Positions 25,073 through 37,000 of a stretch of DNA of 64,000 bases are shown piece after piece. Every line of letters begins with the position of its first letter. The stretch's first letter is position 1. Where the stretch lies: assembly GCA_027924645.1 (NCBI GenBank), contig BSBN01001365.1:1-64000 (forward strand), in the 5' to 3' direction. The notes below the pieces were generated by a model. It was given only the letters and a program-made list of their open reading frames with translations. It did not search any database and had not been told where the DNA came from. Source of the stretch: Cunninghamia lanceolata (lineage: Eukaryota > Streptophyta > Pinopsida > Cupressales > Cupressaceae). The position numbers were made by a program, and so were the translations under genes.

Positions 25073-28000
25073 AGCAATAGGAGTAGTTTAGGTTCTACCA
25101 CACCTACCTGATTCAACATTATTAACTGTCGCACCTTATGCAATATTTAAACTGAAACATCATTAGGAAATTATGCTTGTGTGTCTTTCTCTCTTGCCCC
25201 TGTGTAAGCATGGTTAAGTGGATTCATCTGCTGGGGAAAATACAGTACTACTGTGATTCTGGGTGCAGGGTAAGAGAGGATTTATCATCTGTCTAGTAGA
25301 GGTCTAATAGGACCGTATGTAGCTAGTGCTGACATGAACTTAGTGACAATTATAGGGGTTCATAGCACATTGGGTATAGCTGCTTAAGGACCTAGTGTTT
25401 AAGTTGTTATTTATGTTGTTGAGACCTTAGGGACCCCTCCCTGGCCTTGCAGAGCCAAAAGAGGAAGGTGAGTTTAGTCAAAGACATCATTAAGAATAAA
25501 GCATTAAGTCAAAGACATCATTTTTACATTGAAAAATAAATATTTAGTAAATCAAAGTCAGTGGTGTCAACTTACCTTCAAAAGTCAACTAAAATCAGTG
25601 AAAGTATCTTAAGTTAAAGCTGAAGGTGTCAACTTACCTTCAAAAGTCAACTAAAATCAGTGAAAGTATCTTAAGTTAAAGCTGAAAACAAGATCTTTTC
25701 TCTTGTCAAATAGCTCTTGCAGAAAATCAATGCTGGTAAATTAATGTCAACACAGTAGAATCTGGTCAAATATACTGCAGAGCAACACATGATTAGGGCT
25801 TCACTTTAGATTAGTCAGTGACTGACGAGAAGCATTTAGCTTGATTCTTAACACCAATGATGTTGAATGCAAATTTATATTTTGTTATTTTTCTTAAGGA
25901 TATACAAGTGAAGGGTTGAAGTTAGGTTTATTTTTATACATACCGTGATTGATGTGTGATTTGAGAAGTGAGTTACTGACTCATGTTTTATTTTTTGCAG
26001 TTGAGGATTTTTTAGTCCATGATCTCTATACATTGGCAGCAATTGCAGAGCATCAGGCTAGCTCAGAAGTATTGAAGCAGGTTACTTTTGAGATCATTGA
26101 CACTTTTCAAAATGATATTTTGGTTTGAGCTTAAGAGAAGAATGTGCATATCCCCTGAACTACTGTTAATATTTGTAAGACTAAATGTAAAGCAGGGAAG
26201 TGGCTTAGACTAGGGAATAAGTTGATCCATTAGTGGAAATAAAATATTTCATGCCTATGGTATGTTTTCATGAAAATGAATGACCCAGGGTTCCAAGAGT
26301 TATTTGGTTGTTTTCCAAACAATTACTTTAATTTTCTATTCTTAAACAATGGTGTGATTTGATAGATGAAACACATATCAAGGGAGGCTATCACTTTTTA
26401 CCAGTATGCTAATTATTAATATTTATGTTTTTTAGGCTATTGCAGAAATTTTATCTTTTGTTGATAAGCAGCATGCCCAATGGTTGACTGGATCTAAGTT
26501 ACTCGACAGTTTACAGAAAAATAAACATATTCTACCTACTGGTTGTGAAGGGTATTTCACTTTGTTGTTTACGTTTCTCCCTAACAGTCCAATAATATTT
26601 TCACCTTTGAAATCCTCTCGTTGGAATGAAATACTGCCTTTTCATTTGCATCCTTGCTTTCTATTAATGCTTTCCATTTTTTCTGAGTTGAATAAAAAAT
26701 ACTTCTCTTCTCTTTCGATGCATGGGATGGTAGGGTGGATTCACTTCTTGGAGGTGGATTACTTGAAGGCACCCTCACGGAGCTGGTTGGCCCTTCAGCA
26801 TCTGGCAAAACCCAAGTGCGGTTTTGCACCTTTCATTGTACATTGTACTTAAAAATACTTCAGATAATGATAACATTTACATGCATTTTGTTTTGAAATT
26901 GTTTCTGAAAATTCATTCACTGTTTTAGATAAAGTTCCAAATAGTTTATGGTGTTTGTTTGCAAACCTGTTTTCATCTTGGGCTTGGCTCTTAAATGGCT
27001 TTTTCTTTTCTGTCAGATACCCTCTTTATTCTTGAGCTGATTTTAGAATATAAATTTTGTGTAAGTGGTGGAAATTATTGTCAAATCTTTACTTGTAATA
27101 TTTCTAATTGTTGTGCTTCCAATGCATTGAGTGCAGATATGCTTGCGTGCTACTTCCCATGTTGCATATTATTCTCAAGCAGCAGTCATGTTCTTGGACA
27201 CTTGTAACTCATTCTCCTCTAAACGCATTGTAGACTTCCTTGATATTCTTCGTAAATCTTCCCTTAAGTCAAAGGTCAGATATCATCTTTTTCCTGATCT
27301 TGAGTTGATAAAATTGGCAACACTTATTAGAATTTTAGAATGCACACTTGAGGCCTTCACCTTGATCACTTCTTCTTTGACATTTTGTTAGCATCAATTC
27401 TTATGTTTCCTGCTCTGAGAAAATAGAGTCCAATTTAAGATTATGATTTCTGGTTCAATGTGCTTCAGCATGTTCTTTGATAATCGTCTACAAATAATCA
27501 GATCTATCCATTATAGCCATTATCTTACATACCTCTTACATTGATAGACTCCATGATTTTATTGAGGAGGCTCATCATTGGTCTTCTAAAGTCTTCTATT
27601 GTTTCACTGGACTCTAAGAAGGCCGTTGACTCCATCCCGTGACATCTGCTGTTTCAGAAACTGCAAGACATTGTTATTTCCGATACTCTCATTAACACCA
27701 ACATACAGCTCTACGAGGTAGTTGTTGGGTGTTCCCTTAATCCTCATGACCTCTTTGAGTTTGTCCTGTAATGTCCCCATTTTCCAAGTGATCACCTAAT
27801 GGAGTTGGCTAGCCTATCCTATTCTCGTAGGCTAAGCCAGAAGGCTAAGGGAATGACCTAATTGATTAAATATCATATGTAGTCAATTTTATTAGGGCAA
27901 ATTGATGATAAGAGATGGCTTTGTATATTTTTGTGAGCTTATTGGCGAAGTAAAAATAAATAAAATAATTTGCCCTAGAGATGAGCAACCAAGGAGAGAG

Positions 28001-31000
28001 AAAAAGGAATGAAAGGAAGGAGAAAAAGATGGAAATGCCTTTGGATATCTTGAGGAAAAATAAAATAAATTAAAATAATCTCCCTTTGAGGTGGACGACC
28101 TAAGTGAAAGGTCAAACATGAAATATTGAATGCCTAGGTGGTTCGCTCCTCTTGGAGGAAGGAAAGAAAAATAAGAAAATAAAATACCTTGTCTAGGTCG
28201 GCCAAGATGGAAGAAGGAGAACAAAATAAAATATTTTATTAATGTTTTTGGTCCCCTAGCATGCATTGCATGAGGTCAGCCCTAAGGAGGATAGAAAAAA
28301 GCAAATAAAATAAATATTTTTTCTTTGAGGAGGTCGACCAGATTTGGAGGGAAAAGGTGGTTATAAATATAAGATCATTTGAGGTCATTTCATTATCCAT
28401 TCATCATATTTTCTTCTTGAGTTTTTACTCTTTCGCTGCAACTTTGGTTGGGCTTCATTCCAAGGATGAAAACCCTTGTGAATGCGGTGAGTTGGAGGAA
28501 ACCCTAGCTCATCTTGTGGAGGACTCATAACGGAGTTGTAATTGCACTTTATTGGGACATTTGGAGGTTTGGAGCATCATTGCATAATCAGATTTGGAGC
28601 AGCATTGTGTGGCATTTGTGTGCATATTGCATTAGGGTTTTGCCCTAATTTGGAGAGCCACTTTTGGAGTAGACTTGAGCGCCATCTTTTGAGGGTGATT
28701 TTGCATTTGTTGGAGCAGCAAACCCTAAGTGCTTGCCAAGGAAGGATTCATCCATCTAGGATTTTATATTTGACATCTATTTTGCATATTTTTGGTATGT
28801 ATAAACCTAGTTTTATGTCTGATTTATAGAGCAGAAATCTGGGCATATGTTTGGCATGTTTGAGCCCAAGAATTCATTGTAAAATCAGTCCAGAATATGC
28901 AGATTTGTAACAGCAGAAGTTTCTTACAGAAAATCAGATCTGTGTGTTGCATTTGGATGCCCTGTCTTGTGTTTTTCATGGTGTTTTTCATGTTTGATAT
29001 GAATATCAATTGGTAGCATCATTTGGCATGTTATTTGTCATGTTTGGACACTTGTATGTTCACTGTGATAATTTGTTTGAAATCAGAAAATAAAAATCGG
29101 AAATCAGAATTAGGGTTTGAGCAGAAATAAAAATAAGAATTTTAGGGCAGATCCCATTGGGGATATTACATGTCCAAAGTACTATTGGAGTTAAGCAGGG
29201 TTGCCCTCTCCCACCAACTCTTTTTGGTATCTATATTGATGAGCTTGAGGATTTTCTTAGACAAGGTACCCCTGCAAATGATGGTTGCCTGCTTCACCAT
29301 ATTGTGATTGCTATTTTACTCTTTGCTGATGATGTTATCCTCCTCTCTCATTCTCTTGACAGTTTGCAGAGACAATTTGATGCACTTACTGAGTTTTTGT
29401 GATCTTCAGCAACTTGTGGCCAACCTTAATAAAACTGAAGTCATGGTCTACAACACCATTGAGGATGCTCTTTCTAGATTTCATTTATTTTATAAAGGGG
29501 TCCTTGTGGAGATAACCACTAAATATACTTATCTAGAAGTTCAGTTTATAGGTCCTTTCTCCTTCTAGCTTGCCTCTCAGTCTTGTCTTTGTATTTTGTT
29601 TTTGGTTCTTCCCCTTTGTGGGGCCTCTCTAGGATTCTCCTCCTAGAACTTTCTTTGTAAATTGGTGTACTCTTGAGTCCTGTTGACCTACTTTTGGTCA
29701 TCCGTGGACATTAATATAATTTCTTTCTTTTTGATCTTGAGTGCCAATGTTTTCAGTTACATTTCAAGGTTATCCCTTACAAGATGCACCTTTTCAACTA
29801 AATGATTAAGCCTCAACATTGTATTGTTCTATGGTTTGGGCCCTAGTTTAGGTTCTTGTGACTGGGTTCGGATTTGTACGGCCACCGAGCATGCGGACAG
29901 ATGGAGATACATGTCACTTGACACTATCTCACAGGGTACACACTTGCCATTGCTTGAGGACAAGCAATTCCGAGAGGGAGGACTGTAATGTCCCCATTCT
30001 GGGAATGGTCGCCATTAGAGAGGACATGGGCTTATCACTTCACTCCGGGATTCTTGGAGGATTATCTTCCTTGGAGCGAACCACCTGGGAGAGCTACTCA
30101 CATGGAGATATGCTATGAGATATGGGGTCTTGTCATGATCTTGCCGAGAGATGATCTTGTTTCATATTGATGCCACTTGGATGTTTGGATAAGTGATATA
30201 ATATGTTCTTCATGCCTAGAGATGGATGAGCTTGAGGGTACACTCTACATACCATCACGACGATTGATGCCCAATGGAGAAATAAAATATAATATTCTTC
30301 GTATTTATGATAGCACTGGAAGGAGAAAATAACACAATGATCAAATCATATCTTTAATTTGATTTGGGCGCTTTTGAGGGAAATAAACAAAGGCATTCAT
30401 CCTGTCTAGGTCGGCCCTAGGGAGTTGGGCGCCTAGGACTATGTATGGTCGGCCTTTGTGAGAGGAAAATTCAATAAAAATAATGAAAAAGTGCCTAGGT
30501 CGGCCCTAATTAAGAGAGCAGAAGTTATGTATAAATATGAGGTCATTTCAAGGCATTTCAATTATCATTCATTCACCATTCAATCAAGTTATCTCTTGGA
30601 GAAGGATTTAAGATGAAAACCTCAAGTCATGGTAAGGAGTTGGACGAAACCCTAGCTTCTTCTTGAGGAGAATTTTGTGACGGGAGTTCCATTGCACTTC
30701 AACTTCATTTGGGCAGATTTACATCAACTTTGAGAGCATATTTTGGTGGCATCTTGCCTCTAGGGCTGGAGCGCACCTACTAAAGGAGGAGCGATCTGCA
30801 TCTAAGGCACATTCTTGGCATTTTGTGGGCTGCTAGGGTTAGGGTTACAGCAGACCTTCAGCCTTGTGCGCCCTCCTTTGGAGACTTGATTCATGCATAT
30901 TTTGGCATATATTTGGTATGTAATTATTGCTATTAGTTCTTGATATCATAGTTGGAAAACTCGGACTTGGCAAAAACTCACCAGGCCCAAAAAACTCGAC

Positions 31001-34000
31001 TTGGCAAAAATTCAGCAAAAACTCAACAACTTAAAAAATTGCTTAAATTTCATTAGAAACACATTTTTTTTGCAAAATGCAATGACAAGATGTATCCAAT
31101 GAGTCCATAAATGAGTACAAAAGTGTTTTCTATTAAATTTGATTGATTTGAATGCAAATTGAGTACAAAATCGCATCCTCATGTGGAATCCTGATGGCTG
31201 ATAGCTTGATACAATAGATAGCTGACAAAATGAAAATAGTAAAACTAAAAGTAAATACAACATTTTATGTCTTCCTCTTCCCTAATCTACTGAAAACTAG
31301 GGGAGAGGTAGAGGTTCTAGTCCTTGGAGTCCACTGTGGCTCCTTGCTTGGCATGGAAGGCAGTGGCTCGACCTCCATCTTGGTAGTAGATGGCAATGAC
31401 TACTCCTCAGCCTCATCATTGTCATCCAATCCTAGATCTCCTACTGCACCCACCTCCTCCAATGCCTGCCTCTCAAAATGAAGCAATAGTATTTTTAGAA
31501 TATCATGACTTCCCTTGCATTGTTAGGTTATAGAAAGGAGTTAGAAATTTTGCATGTTTTGTCGGCTTTGCTCAAGTTGTTTGAGATTGGTGAAGGATTG
31601 TTGACTGAGGAAGAGAATATTTAATACTAGATACAAGTGCAATAACACCAATATGTTATATATTATTTGAAGAAGATGAGGGTATGCAAGTATCCAAAGA
31701 TCAAATAAGTCTTCTAGTTCCTATTGGTGTGCAAGAAGACCATGACTGCATAAGGGATGATGATGAGTCAAATTACTTTTTCTATTCATTTGAGGGGCTA
31801 TTTGGAGAACCTTCTTATGACAAGGCTAAAGAATTTCAGTGCACTCAAGAATCTTAGTCAATATCTTCTATGGAGATGGAATGTCTAATGCAAGAGGTTT
31901 AAGTTTTTCTTCAAAACCTAACAATGCAAGGGGAGTTCGCGCCAGAAACTCATCGAGTTTTTGACGAATAGTTGCCAAAAAACTGGCAAGTACTTGCCAG
32001 AAACTCGGCGAGTTTTCTAGAGAGTAAACACCAGGAAAACTCGCAGTCTTGAAAAACTCTAGAGTTTTTCAAGACTCGCCGAGTACTTGGAGAGTCTTCC
32101 ATCTATGCTTGATATGTTGTAAGGCTTGTGGCTGTTTGCCCTAGCTAAATATTTGCATTTGAAGACTGCATATACTCAGATTTATAGCAGTAGATCTATT
32201 TATTCATGTTGTAGATATCTATGATGATTGCAAATGTGTATTTCATGGTGTAATTTGTCTATGCACTTGGGCGAATCATTTGTTATATTCCTTTGATGTT
32301 GTGGCATGATGTTTATGGGTTATCATAAGTGTTTGCAAGCTGAAAATATAAAAAAAAATCAGAAATCAGAATTAGGGTTTGAGTAGAAAAATCAGAATTA
32401 TTGCAAAATATCCCATTTGGGATATTACACACTTGAAAAACATTTTGCCTAGCTTTCTCCATCTTGAACTGTCTTTCCATGTTTCTTGCTGTTATGCATG
32501 ATCTGATTAATGGACAACACAAACTTGGAGACGAGCAACATTTAGACAGGGACAAACCTCAAAGACAATCATGAAACTTAGTTCCAATTTTCTTAACAAA
32601 CACGAAGAAGCACAAGAAAATGATCTTCAAAAGGCAAGTTTGTAGGGGTGTAACAGGGCGTCGGCATTGCTGGTGCTCGAAGATCCATCTGTTCTTCTAG
32701 TCTATAGCCATTCCTTTGCTCCAACATCCTCCCTTTAGATATTCCTTATGTGCTCCTTGTCACCTTCTTCCAAGAAAAGAGGTACTCAATTTAGAGAGAA
32801 CATTTACCGTTAGTACATCTAGGCTAATTGAACCTCCCTTTTGAATTCTCTCAGCCCCAAGCTAGCTTTTTACGTTGAGCATTTCTTACAGGTTGTTGAT
32901 GAGGCCATTCTTCAGCCCACCTATCTTTAGAATAATTGGTCTCATGGTTTGAGGATTCCCCTTGGTTAGTTGCAATTGTGCTCCCACCAACTTTATGTTA
33001 AGACACTGCCATATTTTACGGAGTGAAAGATTCTACCGCGTTTGTTTTCTTCAAGTGGAGGAGTCTGAGGAGCATTTATTTTCCGGTGTTTGATCTACCA
33101 TGAAATTAGTGGGAGGTAGTATTGTTTATACAAGGATTTTGGTGATTTTCTATCCACTTTTTTCCACTGTATTGATCAGATGTGCTTGGCCCTTTTTCTT
33201 TGTGAGGTCACTAGGTTTAGGCTTATATCTCTTTGTGGTGGTCCCAAATCTACTAGATTGATTACTTTCTTCTTTCAGCCCATCATGGATGTTGGAGGCA
33301 TCAAGCGCCCTTTGGATACTATTGCCCATGTACAAAAAATGGGGACAAATTGGTGAGGGAGTGCTCATCCTTGCGATCTACTACAACTTTGGCTCCTTGG
33401 CACCCCAAAACTCAATCTAATGGTTGTGGCTCTATTCTTCTTGACGTCGGGGACCCTCTCACACCCCTCTTCCATGACACAGATCTCAGGTGCAAGCTCA
33501 TATCACCAGTTGTTCCCTACTACTGTAATGTCCCCTCTATGTTTTCATATTTGTATATATAGTTTGAGTTGCTACCAAATTAAAAAAAATGAATTTTAAT
33601 CCACAGTTACAACAATAAGAACAGCAATAAACAAAATATAACAATCTGACTTTATTTGATTTCTCGATAATTCTGAGTTGATTACAACAACATAGAATAA
33701 TAATTTGAGGATGGTACACTCAGAAAATTATCAAACTGCCAATTAACTCTAGTTTCAACTCTGCACAGGAGGTTGGGAAGACTCTATGGAAAGTATGACT
33801 AGAACCTCACACTTGTAGTAGCAGCTCTAACTCTTTCAGGCCCTCAGTGATGTAATATCCCCAATGGGATCTGCCCTAAAATTCTGATTATTAGGTTCTT
33901 ATTTCTGCCCTAGATTTCTGCACTTTTTGGTTTTCTGCTGAAACCCTAATTTCTGATTTATTTTTCTGCACTTTCCTGATTCAATTTTCTGCCCTAAACC

Positions 34001-37000
34001 CTAGGACTGAATTCTGATTTTATTTGCAGAAGTATAAATACTTATAACAGCCAATATATAATATCCAAGAACATTAAAATATTATGCCAAATAATTCACT
34101 CAACATTAGAAGTGAAATACACCATAAAATACACAATGTGGAAACATCAAATGCACATAACAATCATGAATTTCTGAAGACAACTCTGCTGTTATAAATC
34201 AGAATATAGAAGTCTGAAATTACATCCAAACATGGGCTAAAACATGACAAACAAGCCCAGAATTGCTGCCATCCAAATAGGGTCAAATCCTAGGTTTGTA
34301 CATACCAAATGATGGTAAATGATGCTCAAAACAAACCCTCAAATGATGGCGCTCCAATCTGCCCTAGTGATATGCAATGAATGATCACCAATTGTCCTCC
34401 AAAGATGAATTCGCCCTTCTCAAATCAGGTCTGAAAATGCTGCTGCAAGGACGGCTAGGGTTTTCTGCTCCACATGCAAAATACTCCACAACAAGCCTAG
34501 CAAACTTCCTCAAATAGTGGCACTCCAAGTTAGGGTTAAACCCTAATGCAATCCACACCAAAAAAGCCACCAATCTGCTGCTCCAATCTGATCCAAAAAC
34601 TGAATATGCAATCTGCCCAAAACCTTCGTAGATCTCCAATGGAGTGCAAGTAGGTCTCCATTATGAAACCTTCACAAGATGAATTAGGTTTTCGTCCAAT
34701 TCACCTAGAATCACAAGGGTTTTCGTCCTTGGATTCAAGCTCAACTTTTGCTACAGACAAAAGAGATAAACTCCAAATGAAAAGATGAATGAATGATATG
34801 TTGAAATGCCTCCAAATGATCTCTTATTTATACATGATCCTCTTTCCTCCTTCTAGGCTGACCTAGGCATGAAATTCCTTTTCTTTTTATTATTTTTTTA
34901 TCTCCAAGTTTGGCCAACCCTCCTAAGGTAAGTTAGGCGCTCAAGTTAAAGATTTGCCTTTCTTTTATTTTCTTTTTGTCCTTCCTCATGAGGTCGACCT
35001 CATGTTAGGCGCCCAAGGCAAGGAAATATTCTTATTTTAATTTATATTATTTTTCCCATTTGGGCGACCTCCTTGGGAACCAATAAAAATCTTCCTTTGA
35101 CCTCTCCTAGGTCGTCCTCCATCAAAAAGAATTAATTTGCCTTATTTAATATTTTCTATGGCCTCATAAAATTATTCAAGGTCATTTCCTCTATTTTCTC
35201 CATTTTTCCATCCTCCAAATGGGTCGCTCTACAATAGGGCAAATTATTTGACTAGTGTTGACTTCATCAAAATTACCACAAAATTATGCCAAGTCATAAT
35301 CCATCATTGATTTTCCCTACCAAATTGGCCAAGTGTGAAAACTTGCCAATTAGGTCATCACTAGGTGATCACTCCGAAAATGGGGACTGAAATATATACC
35401 CCTGGGTCTGATTTTTTTCGATGTTGTTTTTTGTTTGTAGGTTAATAGGAATAGACGGAGTTGAAGAAGTTGTTTCACAGGATAAATATAAATATATGCA
35501 TGTAATATAAAGGACTGAAACATCTTTCACAACACCATTTTTTAAACATCCAAACCAGCAATCATTGGAAATGCAATATATTGATTAAATCAAAGATACC
35601 CAGTTGCTAAAAAGCCATTACAATGTAAAATCTAACATACCCATTAGCTGCATTTGCGTTCAACAGGTCTGCTATGAATTTTACAGCGAACAGTAAGCTC
35701 AATGAAGTCTTCAAAATGTCAAGATCTTCAGTTCTCCTTCATCAAATGATTCCCAGTCATACAAGAATCAGAAATAACTTTCAAACATGAAGGATTTTGA
35801 CCCAAACCCTAGGCGAATCTGCTCCACAGTCTTCATGTCCCTGGCTGTAGCTGTACGGCCTTTTTCTGAAGTGCAACAGCAGCTCAAACAGCATTAAATC
35901 CCTCCTTAAATCTGCCTTAAACCCTCATAAAATCTCTGCAGAATGCGATCAGTCCCAATTGCCCAGTTAAGAAGTAATACACATTAAAAAATTGCCAAAT
36001 AGTTCCAAGACTGGTACAGCCTGCTCACAAATTGGTACGGCCCAGCACAAGACACAAAACTGGACACAAAGCTTCCAAACCTCCTGTCAAAACTCTCAGA
36101 AATCTGCCATGAAAAGATTCAAAAACACATCACCAAAATCTGTGCAATAAGCTCCCAAAATGAGTCATTCTTTCAACCATTAAACCAGCTGTGATCCCTG
36201 TATAGAACCACCAAGAAATCTACCAGATTGGGTCTTTCACCTACGTGGAAGATGTAGTCTGCAAGGGTTTTTGTCCTCACAAACCCTAGGAAGAAACCAG
36301 CTCCTCCAAGCAAGAACAATATCAAATATCAAATGCACGTGAATGACAAATGAGCTTCAGTGCCTTTCTTTTATTCATCCCAAGCTTTCACGCCAATATT
36401 GGAGTCAAATAAAAAATTATTTAATTAAACTCAACTCCTTATGTCACCCACATGAGCGCCAACTTAAGTTAATTAATTTTCCCCTTTTAAAAAGAACCCC
36501 TTTATCCCCCTAGGCCCCTAAACTTATAACATTAATAACGGTAAGTTAAATCTTTAATTTAACTTATGAAATATCGTTATTAATTTAAAATTGCAGGATT
36601 ATGTTAGAATTTGAAACTCCAACACCAAATGCTTCCATCGACATAACTATAATTAGAAATGTTGACCATGACCCCTGTCGGTGCCCCGAACTGACTTGCT
36701 AAAAATAGTATGGAAGGAATCACCCAAAAACACCTCAGAAAATGGCGTAGCGCTCATCAAACCGATTGGAAGCTCAATTAAACACCTGATACTGCTACCT
36801 TGTTGGATCAACTATCTCCAAGGATTCCCTAACCCTAACCCATTAGCCTACGAGAATCCGCTGAATAGGCTCACTGTTAATCAAACTGTACTGCTTAGGA
36901 AGGGGACATTACAGGGACATTACAAGCGATCTGTTTTGGGATGATATTGTGTCTAACTGTGATGGATCTAGGTTGAGATTAATATGTATTCTATTCCTAG

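Larger units (their letters stand above)
8764..26000 (+). other. RAD51D: RAD51D intron 1 (17.2 kb), transposon-filled
   Basis: Bounded by CAG|GT at 8763 and GCAG at 26000. Contents from left to right: unassigned sequence to 9656, a Gypsy LTR and pol relic (9657-12.2 kb), Element 1 (12314-20137), a hAT scrap (about 21.35-21.64 kb), a dyad repeat array split by a solo LTR (22.04-24.2 kb), and unassigned sequence with a CT microsatellite and a 62-bp duplication. Confidence 0.85.
24246..26000. other. Intron 1 end; microsatellite and small duplication
   Basis: No gene. Contains a CT microsatellite (25022-25068), repeated GTCAAAGACATCAT at about 25476 and 25508, a 62-bp tandem duplication (25564-25686) and the polypyrimidine tract before exon 2. 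Frames at 24415-24818 have no recognised similarity. Confidence 0.5.

Noticed and set aside
29858..30170. Two + strand frames around 29.9-30.2 kb as a gene
   Set aside because: They span the polypurine tract and LTR start of a Gypsy element and have no family similarity.
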